NCBI GenBank assembly: GCA_943349385.1
Contig: CALQZM010000043.1
Location: 1 to 6,985, forward strand
Reading direction: 5' to 3'
Source: Candidatus Peribacteria bacterium
GTDB taxonomy: Bacteria > Patescibacteriota > Gracilibacteria > UBA1369 > GCA-2718715
Length of the DNA: 6,985 nt
In this document: positions 1-6,035 of the stretch, in pieces
Position numbering within the stretch: position 1 is the stretch's first letter
How the letters are laid out: the number at the start of each line of letters is the position of its first letter
Notes under the pieces: model-generated
What the model was told of the DNA's origin: nothing
The model's database searches: none
The model's input: only the letters and a program-made list of their open reading frames with translations
Program-made: the position numbers and the translations under genes

Positions 1-1113
1 ATTGTTGGGGTTGGGATCTTTCAAGCTCTCGAAGATACTCAAAGTAAAAAATTTGATGAAATTTCTAGTATTGCAGCTAAATATAAGTTGGTGGGGTTTG
101 AAAATATTTCTGGACAACAGTCATTACTAAGTAAAAGTTTTTCAAAAAATTTAACAGCAAGTACTCTTAATATCGAGTTAAATGAAAGTTATAACGAAGT
201 AATTGTTAAACTTAAGTCCACCTTAAATTATCCAGAATTATATATTTTGAAATTCGCAGACGATTACCCTATTCAAGCAATTCAAAAAGATCTAAACAAA
301 ACTGCTTTAGTAGAATTTGCTGAGAAAAATGAGTTTATTGCTTTAGAAAATATTGGTTCTCAGGCTTCCTCAATAACTAGTCAAGATTTTTCTAAGATTG
401 AATCTAATGCAGCTAATCAAATTAAAGTGGCAATTATTGATTCTGGTATTGATGTTAATCATACAGAATTAAAAGATTTAAAAATTAAGTTAAAAACTTT
501 TCGTGGTGGATTATCAGACGAGGTAGGTCATGGGACTCACTTAGCTGGAATTATTTTAAAAGAAGCAGACAATATTGAATTGTATTCTTATAAGTTTACA
601 AACGGTAAAGTAGGGAAATTAGGGGATTTACTGAAAGCAATCTTTGCTGCAAGTAAAGACGACATAAATATTGTTAATTTCAGTCTTGGATTACCTGTAA
701 ATACCGAATCTTTACGCATTGCAATTGAGTATTTGCAAAAACAGGGCACTTTAGTTGTTGCGGCTGCAGGTAATCAGAATTCCGACAAAGAGTTTTACCC
801 TGCTGCATTACCGGGGGTAATTGGAGTCGCCGGTTTAGATGATAGCGGTAAAAAATTAACGCAGAGTAATTATGGAGCTTGGATCGACTATAGTATCGAT
901 GGACAAGATTGGTACAGTTTAGCTCCAGAAAGTAAATATAAGTATTTGACTGGTACTTCACAGTCTGCTGCCGTAATTACTGGAAAGCTTGCCAATCTCA
1001 TGGCTAATGACAGTAATTTAAGCCAAGAAGACATTTATAACTATTTTTTAGAACAAAGATTAGAAGTTGATGATAATTTTAATAATCTACTAGGAGTACG
1101 AGTCCGCCCATGA
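1..1113 (+). CDS. Subtilisin-like serine protease (peptidase S8), 5' end outside the window
   Basis: This is a serine endopeptidase of the subtilase family. The frame is open from base 1, so I read a 5'-truncated gene of 370 visible residues. The TTG (88) and adjacent GTG (91) are internal codons rather than a convincing start. Counting from codon 88, the region around residues 35-88 resembles a subtilase propeptide, ending in the family's VEFAEKNE-type stretch. The catalytic domain follows, with Asp118 (IIDSGID), His148 (GHGTH), oxyanion-hole Asn229 (AAAGN) and Ser291 (GTSQSAA), so the triad is complete. The usual Pro after GTSMAA is missing (GTSQSAAVITG). The protein ends about 50 residues after Ser291, with no C-terminal anchor. 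The first visible residues (IVGVGIF) could be the tail of a signal peptide or membrane anchor, which would make it exported; this is inference. Its stop overlaps the next start. Confidence 0.93.
   Translation: MVGVGIFQALEDTQSKKFDEISSIAAKYKLVGFENISGQQSLLSKSFSKNLTASTLNIELNESYNEVIVKLKSTLNYPELYILKFADDYPIQAIQKDLNKTALVEFAEKNEFIALENIGSQASSITSQDFSKIESNAANQIKVAIIDSGIDVNHTELKDLKIKLKTFRGGLSDEVGHGTHLAGIILKEADNIELYSYKFTNGKVGKLGDLLKAIFAASKDDINIVNFSLGLPVNTESLRIAIEYLQKQGTLVVAAAGNQNSDKEFYPAALPGVIGVAGLDDSGKKLTQSNYGAWIDYSIDGQDWYSLAPESKYKYLTGTSQSAAVITGKLANLMANDSNLSQEDIYNYFLEQRLEVDDNFNNLLGVRVRP
1091..1096 (+). promoter_or_regulatory. Shine-Dalgarno-like site for the DUF2130 gene
   Basis: TAGGAG lies inside the end of the protease gene, 13 bases before the ATG at 1110. 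The spacing is longer than usual. It is one of the few purine-rich candidates before a start in this window. With the ATGA overlap it suggests translational coupling between the protease and the downstream gene. Confidence 0.4.
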
Positions 1114-2345
1114 ATACTGTAAATAAATTAAATTGTCCAAATTGTAATTTTGAAATTGATTTAGACCAAGCTCTGTCTAAACAAATCGAAGCGGATGTTC
1201 GTGGAAAGTTAGCCGAAGAAGTGAATAAAAAAGATCTAATCCTAAAACAAAGAGAAGCTGAATTACACAAAAAAGGCCAAGACCTAGACTTAGAATTAAA
1301 AGCCCGACTGGAATCCGAGAAGAAGCAACTTTGGGTTGTTGCTGTAAAAGAAGCTGAAAAAAGATCCCAAGAAAATTCAGGGCAAAGAATTAAATTACTA
1401 GAATCCGAATTAGAAGAAAGAGTAAAAAAACAACAAGAACTTGAAGTCCGTGAATTAGAATTTGCCAAAAAAACTCGTGAACTTGAAGAACAAAAACGCA
1501 CTTTAGAACTAGATTTCGAAAGGAAATTTTTAGAAAAAGCCCAAACAATCCAAGACCAAGCTCGAATAATTGCAACTGAAGAAGCAAGTTTGAAAATCAA
1601 AGAAAAAGACATGCAGTTTGAACAATTAAAAAAAGCTAACGAAGAAATGCGTCGAAAAATTGAACAAGGATCAATGCAAGTTCAAGGTGATGCCCAAGAA
1701 AATCAGCTTAAAGAAATTCTTACTTTAGCATTTCCAATCGATGTAATTGATGATGTACCAACTGGTATCAAAGGTGCTGATTTAATACAAAGAGTTAAAT
1801 CAGAATACGGACAAGATTGCGGAACCATAATCTGGGAGTCCAAAAATACCAAGGCTTGGAGCCAAGAGTGGATTAGAAAATTAAAAGAAGATCAATCGCA
1901 AGCCAAATCAGATGTTGCTATTTTAGTTACCAAAACTATGCCCGAAAGTGCAACCGGTTGTTTAAGCGTAGAGGGTGTTTGGGTAGTCGAATTGAGTTTA
2001 GCCTTATATATAGCCAGGGTTTTGCGGTCGAATTTAATACAAGTGCAAAAAATGAAGCAAGCTTTAGTTGGTACCGACGAAAAAATGGAAGCATTACATC
2101 AGTACTTAACTGGAAGTCAATTTAAAAACAGAATCGAGAATATTGTATTAGCATTTAGTGCAATGCAAAAAGATTTAGATACTGAAAAAAGAGTGTTCCA
2201 AAAACAATGGGCAAAACGTGAAAAAGAAATCGAAAGAGTAACTACTAACACGGTTGGTTTATACGGTGATTTACAGGGGATGATGGGGAATTCGCTTCAA
2301 ACAGTTCCAGCTCTTGAATTAGAGGGGTCAGATGAATTAGACTAA
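1110..2345 (+). CDS. DUF2130 family protein: zinc-ribbon-like N-terminus, coiled coil, PD-(D/E)XK-like domain
   Basis: A 411-residue protein matching the DUF2130 family pattern. Residues 9-12 form a CPNC knuckle typical of the family's N-terminus. Residues about 22-190 are an almost uninterrupted charged coiled coil rich in Glu, Lys, Gln and Leu. Residues about 195-310 form a globular domain with FP-D, GADL (Asp224) and WESK (Glu243-x-Lys245), followed by NTKAW and KLKEDQ. The Asp...Glu-x-Lys arrangement fits the PD-(D/E)XK nuclease fold, to which I recall this family being assigned. Residues 340-380 return to helical, charged sequence. The start overlaps the protease stop by four bases (ATGA), and the PEBP gene follows after 19 bases, so all three are probably one operon. 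The cellular role is unknown. DNA cleavage or DNA-end binding is inferred only from the motif. Confidence 0.87.
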   Translation: MNTVNKLNCPNCNFEIDLDQALSKQIEADVRGKLAEEVNKKDLILKQREAELHKKGQDLDLELKARLESEKKQLWVVAVKEAEKRSQENSGQRIKLLESELEERVKKQQELEVRELEFAKKTRELEEQKRTLELDFERKFLEKAQTIQDQARIIATEEASLKIKEKDMQFEQLKKANEEMRRKIEQGSMQVQGDAQENQLKEILTLAFPIDVIDDVPTGIKGADLIQRVKSEYGQDCGTIIWESKNTKAWSQEWIRKLKEDQSQAKSDVAILVTKTMPESATGCLSVEGVWVVELSLALYIARVLRSNLIQVQKMKQALVGTDEKMEALHQYLTGSQFKNRIENIVLAFSAMQKDLDTEKRVFQKQWAKREKEIERVTTNTVGLYGDLQGMMGNSLQTVPALELEGSDELD

Positions 2346-2364
2346 TTAAAATTAAATAAAATTT

Positions 2365-2814
2365 ATGGCTATAAACCTTTTATCTCCAGCGTTTGAAAAT
2401 AATGCTTCTATTCCAGAAAAACATACTTGTGATGGTATCAATGTGAGTCCACCTTTATTAATTGAAGGTGTTCCAGGACTTGCGCAGTCACTAGTTTTAT
2501 TAGTTGAAGATCAAGATGCCGATCAAGGAATTTGGTCGCACTGGATAGTTTGGAACATTGATCCTAAAACAACTGAAATCCCAGAAAATAGTTTGCCATT
2601 AGGTGCTACTGTAGGAATGAATGATTTTAAAGATATAGGATGGGGCGGGCCTTGCCCGCCCACTGGTAATCATCAGTATCAATTTAAGATTTTTGCACTG
2701 GATACAGTGCTGCATTTGGAGTCAGGTTCTACCAAAGAACAAGTCGAAGATGCCATGCTTGGACACACAATCGAGCATGCTGAACTTAACGGATATTACT
2801 CGAGGATTGTTTAG
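2365..2814 (+). CDS. PEBP family protein, YbhB/YbcL type (Raf kinase inhibitor-like)
   Basis: A 149-residue, single-domain member of the phosphatidylethanolamine-binding protein family, close in size to E. coli YbhB. Family signatures occur in order: CDGINVSPPL (22-31), DQDA in the DPDAP position (49-52), HWIVWNI (59-65), GWGGPCPP (92-99) and HQYQFKIFALD (103-113). These residues line the small anion-binding pocket of the fold. There is no signal peptide, so it is probably cytosolic. The biochemical function of bacterial members is poorly defined, and I would not assign a kinase-inhibitor role. The ATG has no Shine-Dalgarno sequence upstream, only AT-rich bases. It lies 19 bases after the DUF2130 gene and probably shares its transcript. 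Its last 29 bases overlap the end of the convergent membrane-protein gene. Residues 93-99 are encoded by an unusually GC-rich palindrome. Confidence 0.93.
   Translation: MAINLLSPAFENNASIPEKHTCDGINVSPPLLIEGVPGLAQSLVLLVEDQDADQGIWSHWIVWNIDPKTTEIPENSLPLGATVGMNDFKDIGWGGPCPPTGNHQYQFKIFALDTVLHLESGSTKEQVEDAMLGHTIEHAELNGYYSRIV
2643..2661. repeat. All-GC perfect inverted repeat inside the PEBP gene
   Basis: Eight-base arms GGGCGGGC and GCCCGCCC flank a CTT loop. All 16 arm bases are G or C in an otherwise AT-rich gene. The segment encodes the conserved Gly-Gly-Pro-Cys-Pro-Pro motif but uses GGC, GGG, CCG and CCC codons that stand out from neighbouring codon use. It would form a very stable RNA or DNA hairpin. 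No T-run follows, so it does not look like a terminator. Confidence 0.75.
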
Positions 2815-3547
2815 CCTTTATATTCCTAGTTGACTTATTTAATAGTCGGTCCTTCTTGCGTAACTTTCTTTTTCTTATTGATTCAAAAATTGTATAAATC
2901 AAGTAGCCAATTGTAAAAATCACCAAGATCTCAAATCCAAATTCAAATTTTTCTAAGAATTGGTCTCCTGCAAGAGTTCCACTAATAACTAAAGGAGTAA
3001 TTCCTACCATAGTTGCTAGTAAGAATTTTTTGTATTTCATTCCCAGTGCCCCAGCAAAATAAGAGATGGCATCAAACGAAGTTAGGGGATTCAACCGAAT
3101 TAATAATAAACTCCATGCACCGTCATCATCAAGCCTGTGCAAGATTTTTAAATGTTTTTTGTCATCCACGAAGGCTCTGGCAATTACTTTCCCTTGATAA
3201 TAATTTACTGAATTCCCTATTAAGTTTCCTAAAAAAATTAAGGTAATTCCTAGCCAAGGATTAATCAAAGCCCCAATAATCGGATACATTACAACAGCAG
3301 GAATCAGTCCAACAATAACTTCAATCAACACAAATATCATTACTAATCCCATTTGAATCTCAAGCGGTTTAGCCCCAAAATAATCCACCACCTTTCTAAA
3401 ATCATTATTCGCCAACTGATAAATTATTCCTTGGTCTAAATAATTTAAAAAAATTAAAACCGACGCCAAAACTAAAGCAGCAATATTTATTCCAGCAATA
3501 AAATAGTCCTGTTGTCTAACCGATAATTGGTTCCAAAACTTATTCAC
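2786..3547 (-). CDS. VTT-domain membrane protein, TVP38/TMEM64 (DedA-like) family
   Basis: A 253-residue polytopic membrane protein. Hydrophobic segments lie near residues 16-37, 64-82, 84-113, 145-165, 173-193 and 204-222. The family core is clear: a Gly/Pro-rich re-entrant region VGLIPAVVMYPIIGALINP (79-97), GNLIGNSVNYYQGK (107-120), then RLNPLTSFDAISYFAGAL (151-168) and VGITP (181-185). VTT proteins (DedA, TVP38, TMEM41B, VMP1) are membrane proteins, several of which are implicated in lipid scrambling or transport; the substrate here cannot be read from sequence. The C-terminus (224-253) is a Lys/Arg-rich cytosolic tail. The start is GTG at 3547-3545, with no clear Shine-Dalgarno. The gene is a lone minus-strand unit, convergent with the PEBP gene (29-base overlap) and divergent from thyA. 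Confidence 0.85.
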   Translation of the reverse strand: MNKFWNQLSVRQQDYFIAGINIAALVLASVLIFLNYLDQGIIYQLANNDFRKVVDYFGAKPLEIQMGLVMIFVLIEVIVGLIPAVVMYPIIGALINPWLGITLIFLGNLIGNSVNYYQGKVIARAFVDDKKHLKILHRLDDDGAWSLLLIRLNPLTSFDAISYFAGALGMKYKKFLLATMVGITPLVISGTLAGDQFLEKFEFGFEILVIFTIGYLIYTIFESIRKRKLRKKDRLLNKSTRNIKAKQSSSNIR

Positions 3548-3614
3548 AAAAAGTAAAGTTTTTATTACTCTCTAAATATAATATAATGCCATCAGAAAAA
3601 CTAATTAAAATTAT
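3548..3614. promoter_or_regulatory. Divergent intergenic region with the thyA promoter
   Basis: This gap separates the divergent VTT gene and thyA and must hold both promoters unless they are leaderless. On the plus strand two overlapping TATAAT boxes occur at 3577-3582 and 3582-3587, about 28 and 33 bases before the thyA ATG. The -35 match is poor (TTTTTA at 3559-3564, 17 bases before the second box). The same AT-rich block is the likely -10 area on the minus strand. I see no Shine-Dalgarno before either gene. Confidence 0.5.
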
Positions 3615-4436
3615 ATGCACGCAGATGAACAATATTTAAGCCTAGTCAGAGAAGTTTTAGAACATGGCGAAAAAAAAGAGGACCGAACCGGTGTAGGCAC
3701 AATTTCAATTTTTGGAGCTCAACGAAAATACGACTTACGAAAAGGATTCCCATTGCTAACTACTAAAAAAGTACTTTTCACCGGGGTTTTACGAGAGTTA
3801 TTATGGTTCTTAAAAGGATCAACTAATATTAACGACGGATTAACTGAGTACAGCCCAATTTGGGACGCTTGGGCATCGCCAGAAGGTGAGCTTGGTCCAA
3901 TTTACGGATACCAATGGATTAAATGGCCAAAGTTCACCCAGGACACTGACGGCAATTTTAGTTCCACTCCAATTAATCAAATCAAAAATGTAATAGATCA
4001 AATAAAAACAAATCCAAATTCTAGACGTCTAATAGTTTCTGCCTGGAACGTTGCCGACATCGACCAAATGGCTTTACCGCCATGTCATTTACTTTTTCAA
4101 TTTTACGTTGTCAACGGACGACTTGATTGCCAACTATATCAAAGAAGCGCCGATGTAGCTTTAGGCGTACCATTTAACATTGCCAGCTACGCTTTATTAA
4201 TGATTATGATTGCCCAAGAGTGCAATTTGGAGCCTGGCATTTTTACTCACACTACAGGTGACACCCACATTTATTTAAACCATCTAGAAGGACTAAAACT
4301 GCAACTCGAAAGACAAGCTTTCGAGTCTCCAAAAATGACTTTAGCAAAAAAACCTTTCTGGGATCTTAAATTTGAGGATTTTGAACTATCAGGCTACGAG
4401 CATCATCCTTTTATAAAATTTGAAGTTGCCGTTTAA
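3615..4436 (+). CDS. thyA: Thymidylate synthase ThyA
   Basis: Converts dUMP plus 5,10-methylene-tetrahydrofolate to dTMP plus dihydrofolate in the cytosol. The 273-residue length is close to the 264 residues of the E. coli enzyme. Visible landmarks are EDRTGVGT (22-29, with phosphate-binding Arg24), FPLLTTKK, ELLWFLKGSTN, GPIYGYQW, the Arg137-Arg138 pair in SRRLIVSAWN (136-145), and the active-site PPCH with nucleophile Cys157. DFNIASYALL-type and GDTHIYLNH segments follow, and the protein ends FEVAV as expected. All catalytic residues are present. This is the classical folate-dependent enzyme, not the flavin-dependent ThyX. folA follows after 19 bases, so the dihydrofolate made here is recycled by its operon partner. 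There is no Shine-Dalgarno before the ATG. Confidence 0.98.
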   Translation: MHADEQYLSLVREVLEHGEKKEDRTGVGTISIFGAQRKYDLRKGFPLLTTKKVLFTGVLRELLWFLKGSTNINDGLTEYSPIWDAWASPEGELGPIYGYQWIKWPKFTQDTDGNFSSTPINQIKNVIDQIKTNPNSRRLIVSAWNVADIDQMALPPCHLLFQFYVVNGRLDCQLYQRSADVALGVPFNIASYALLMIMIAQECNLEPGIFTHTTGDTHIYLNHLEGLKLQLERQAFESPKMTLAKKPFWDLKFEDFELSGYEHHPFIKFEVAV

Positions 4437-4455
4437 TATTAAACTTACCTAGAAT

Positions 4456-4953
4456 ATGGAATTCTCAATTATTGCTGCCGCTGACCAAAACTATGGAATA
4501 GGAATTAACAACACCTTGCCATGGAGGATACCAGCCGAATTAAAATATTTTCAAGAAACAACCAAAGGTGGAACCGTAATTATGGGGCGCAAAACTTGGG
4601 ACTCTCTCCCGGTCAAAAGCAAACCTCTATCAGACCGTCAAAACATAGTGATCTCGAGCAATTCTGACTTAGAGTTTCCAGTAGGAGTTTCTGTAGCCAA
4701 CTCATTAAATTCCGCTCTAGCCTTAGCCAAAATTGAGCCGGTTTTTGTTATAGGTGGGGCAACTTTATATGCAAGTTCCATTTTAGACTCAAGGTGTAAA
4801 CGGGTTTATTTAACTAGAATCTTAAATCAATTTGATTGCGATACCTTTTTTCCTGGACAAGACTTGAATAAAGAATTTATACAATTAAGTGCATCAGAAA
4901 TGCAATCAGATAACGGATTTAACTTTAAATTTGAAATCTACAATAGAAAATAA
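4456..4953 (+). CDS. folA: Dihydrofolate reductase
   Basis: NADPH-dependent reduction of dihydrofolate to tetrahydrofolate. The 165 residues match the usual 160-170 for bacterial enzymes. Motifs in order: GIGINNTLPW (14-23), PAELKYF with acidic Glu28 in the place of E. coli Asp27, VIMGRKTWDSLP (41-52), Arg61 before the NIVIS strand, and the cofactor-binding IGGATLY (99-105). The fold continues to a normal C-terminus (FKFEIYNRK). Glu instead of Asp at the catalytic position is the form seen in vertebrate enzymes and also in some bacteria, so activity is expected. It lies directly behind thyA, a common pairing that couples dTMP synthesis to folate recycling. No Shine-Dalgarno precedes the ATG. 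I see no terminator between this gene and the tRNA. Confidence 0.97.
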   Translation: MEFSIIAAADQNYGIGINNTLPWRIPAELKYFQETTKGGTVIMGRKTWDSLPVKSKPLSDRQNIVISSNSDLEFPVGVSVANSLNSALALAKIEPVFVIGGATLYASSILDSRCKRVYLTRILNQFDCDTFFPGQDLNKEFIQLSASEMQSDNGFNFKFEIYNRK

Positions 4954-4965
4954 TTGATTTTAAGG

Positions 4966-4994
4966 TTGCAGCCGAACCGTCAAAATGATATACA
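4966..4994 (+). promoter_or_regulatory. Probable extended -10 promoter for tRNA-Phe
   Basis: TATACA at 4989-4994 is preceded by TG one base upstream (4986-4987), giving an extended -10. TTGCAG at 4966-4971 is a weak -35 at 17-base spacing. Transcription would start about 5001, leaving a short leader before the tRNA at 5014. Read-through from folA is also possible. Confidence 0.45.
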
Positions 4995-5013
4995 TAAAAG
5001 GCAAATATTTTAG

Positions 5014-5088
5014 GCCGGGGTAGCTCAGTGGTAGAGCAAAGGATTGAAAATCCTTGTGTCGACAGTTCAATTCTGTCCCTCGGCACCA
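5014..5088 (+). tRNA. tRNA-Phe (anticodon GAA), CCA encoded
   Basis: A complete 75-base cloverleaf. The acceptor arm 5014-5020 pairs with 5078-5084 (one G-T wobble). The D arm is GCTC/GAGC (5023-5026 and 5034-5037). The anticodon stem is AAGGA/TCCTT (5039-5043 and 5051-5055) around the loop TTGAAAA, with anticodon GAA at 5046-5048. The variable loop is 5 bases, and the T arm is GACAG/CTGTC around TTCAATT. Discriminator A5085 and the encoded CCA (5086-5088) fit tRNA-Phe. The last four bases begin a 23-base repeat found again in the FNR gene. Confidence 0.96.
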
Positions 5089-5107
5089 TTCCAAGATAGT
5101 ACATCTG
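5085..5107 (+). repeat. 23-base perfect direct repeat, copy 1 (tRNA-Phe 3' end and trailer)
   Basis: It begins with the discriminator and CCA of tRNA-Phe (ACCA) and continues through TTCC, the 5' arm of the terminator and part of its loop (ending ACATCTG). It is identical base for base to 6198-6220, and the match ends abruptly on both sides. A match of this length by chance within 7 kb is very unlikely. Confidence 0.9.
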
Positions 5108-5124
5108 TGTAACTATCTTTTTTG
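5093..5124 (+). terminator. Intrinsic terminator of tRNA-Phe
   Basis: AAGATAGT (5093-5100) pairs perfectly with ACTATCTT (5112-5119), and inner ACA/TGT pairing is possible with one bulged A. A six-T run at 5118-5123 overlaps the end of the 3' arm. The hairpin starts four bases after the CCA, so the tRNA trailer is about 35 bases. The 5' arm and half the loop belong to the 23-base repeat. Confidence 0.85.
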
Positions 5125-5146
5125 TATTTTGTCTATCTAGAATATA

Positions 5147-5183
5147 TTTTCAATCCCGACTAACAAGTCTATAATTATTATAG
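5147..5183 (+). promoter_or_regulatory. Promoter of the lipoprotein gene, with a palindrome over the -10
   Basis: TTTTCA (5147-5152) and a consensus TATAAT (5170-5175) are separated by 17 bases, giving a start near 5182 and a leader of about 20 bases. The -10 sits in a 15-base palindrome, CTATAAT-T-ATTATAG (5169-5183). This could be an operator, but AT-rich palindromes of this size also occur by chance. Confidence 0.55.
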
Positions 5184-5202
5184 TAATTTAATACCTTTAG
5201 TT

Positions 5203-5727
5203 ATGAAGAAAATAGCCTTTATCTTGATCTTAACAATATTTTTAGTTGGATGTAATAAAGCCGAAACTATAGAAACTAATACTTCTTCTCAAGATCAGTC
5301 TATTTCAGCTGAAAATATGGTAAAAGACTCCTTAGAAGCGACTGAGTCCCTAACCCAGCCTAGTAAACCTAATCCTTCGGAAAACAATACAGAAGCTCCA
5401 GCTAAAGCAGAAACGCCAGCCGCCATAAAAATTGAGGATGCAGGGGTTGACTCAGTCGAAGTAGTAACTTTAGAAAGCAATCCGCCAATTTATTTAGCTG
5501 TAATAAAAGGTAACTATAAAAATGGATGTGAACGAATTGATTCTTCGAACCAATTAATAAATGAAAGCAGTGTAATATTGACTCTTAAAATAAAATCGGA
5601 AGGTGCAATTTGTACTCAAGCCCTTGTGCCATTTGTTCAAAATATAGAGCTAGACTCAAGTAAATTAAAAGCCGGCGAGTATACAGTTTCTGCAAATGGT
5701 AAAATCTCTAAATTTACCGTACAGTAA
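5203..5727 (+). CDS. Lipoprotein with Ser/Glu/Pro-rich linker and an unrecognised C-terminal domain
   Basis: A 174-residue exported lipoprotein. Residues 1-17 are a short lipoprotein signal peptide: KK, a hydrophobic stretch, then the lipobox Leu14-Val-Gly-Cys17. After lipidation of Cys17, residues 18-75 form a low-complexity Ser/Thr/Glu/Pro/Ala-rich tether. Residues 80-174 look like one beta-rich domain: VEVV, IYLAVIKGNYKNGC, SVILTLKIK, an AICTQALVPF stretch, then KAGEYTVSANG and a final KFTV strand. Two cysteines (109 and 137) could form a disulfide outside the membrane. The pattern reminds me of domains in other uncharacterised bacterial lipoproteins, but I cannot name a family or function. 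It has its own promoter, no Shine-Dalgarno, and stands alone between tRNA-Phe and the convergent glutaredoxin gene. Confidence 0.85.
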   Translation: MKKIAFILILTIFLVGCNKAETIETNTSSQDQSISAENMVKDSLEATESLTQPSKPNPSENNTEAPAKAETPAAIKIEDAGVDSVEVVTLESNPPIYLAVIKGNYKNGCERIDSSNQLINESSVILTLKIKSEGAICTQALVPFVQNIELDSSKLKAGEYTVSANGKISKFTVQ

Positions 5728-5758
5728 TCCAAGAGCTACTCTAAAAAGCGGCTTTGAT

Positions 5759-5995
5759 TTAAGAATATGTCTTTTCTAGATAAGCCATTATATCTCCAGA
5801 TTCGTACATTTGAATTCCTTTTTCTGCGTCCACTAAGAAAGGTACTTGAGTTTTTCCTCCAATTTTAAAAGATCTTGCGTTTTCACCGTCAGAAAAATCA
5901 TGTGATCTGAAAATGAAGTCCAATTTCAACTCGTTCATTTTCGCCATTACTTTTTGACAGTATGGGCATCCGGTATTTGCGTATAGTTCTAACAT
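5759..5995 (-). CDS. Glutaredoxin (dithiol, CPYC active site)
   Basis: A 78-residue thioredoxin-fold oxidoreductase. Cys10-Pro-Tyr-Cys13 is the classical dithiol glutaredoxin active site, following the first strand (LELYANTG). TQVPFL (49-54) carries the cis-Pro52, and YESGDIMAYLEKTY (64-77) matches the C-terminal Glu-Ser/Asp helix that binds glutathione-like ligands. It reduces disulfides or mixed disulfides in the cytosol. It is the last gene of the minus-strand cluster, starting 40 bases after the flavin reductase stop. That suggests, but does not prove, that the reductase feeds it electrons. I see no Shine-Dalgarno before the ATG and only weak hairpins after the stop. Confidence 0.93.
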   Translation of the reverse strand: MLELYANTGCPYCQKVMAKMNELKLDFIFRSHDFSDGENARSFKIGGKTQVPFLVDAEKGIQMYESGDIMAYLEKTYS

Positions 5996-6035
5996 ATTTT
6001 AAGAGTTAAATTATATGGTTTTTGTTGCTTCGCTT

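Noticed and set aside
680..961. Minus-strand open frame inside the protease gene
   Set aside because: It is antisense to conserved catalytic sequence, with no family resemblance or start signal.
1079..1612. Minus-strand open frames (1079-1612 and 1390-1587) opposite the DUF2130 gene
   Set aside because: Ser/Phe/Leu-rich low-complexity translations are what the antisense of a Glu/Lys-rich coiled coil gives; no domain is recognisable.
3013..3246. Plus-strand open frame inside the VTT gene
   Set aside because: It lies antisense to conserved VTT motifs, and its translation has no recognisable pattern.
4539..4541. Catalytic Glu28 instead of Asp in dihydrofolate reductase as an anomaly
   Set aside because: Glu at this position is an accepted functional variant, and the rest of the active site is normal.
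4964..4978. GGTT/AACC hairpin after folA as a terminator
   Set aside because: The stem has four pairs with no following T-run, and it overlaps the probable tRNA promoter.
5295..5480. Minus-strand open frame inside the lipoprotein gene
   Set aside because: It is opposite the low-complexity linker and its composition is explained by that.
5728..5758. Bidirectional terminator between the lipoprotein and glutaredoxin genes
   Set aside because: Only two 4-base stems are possible (AGAG/CTCT at 5732-5742 and AAAG/CTTT at 5745-5755). They are too weak to call, though some termination must occur nearby.
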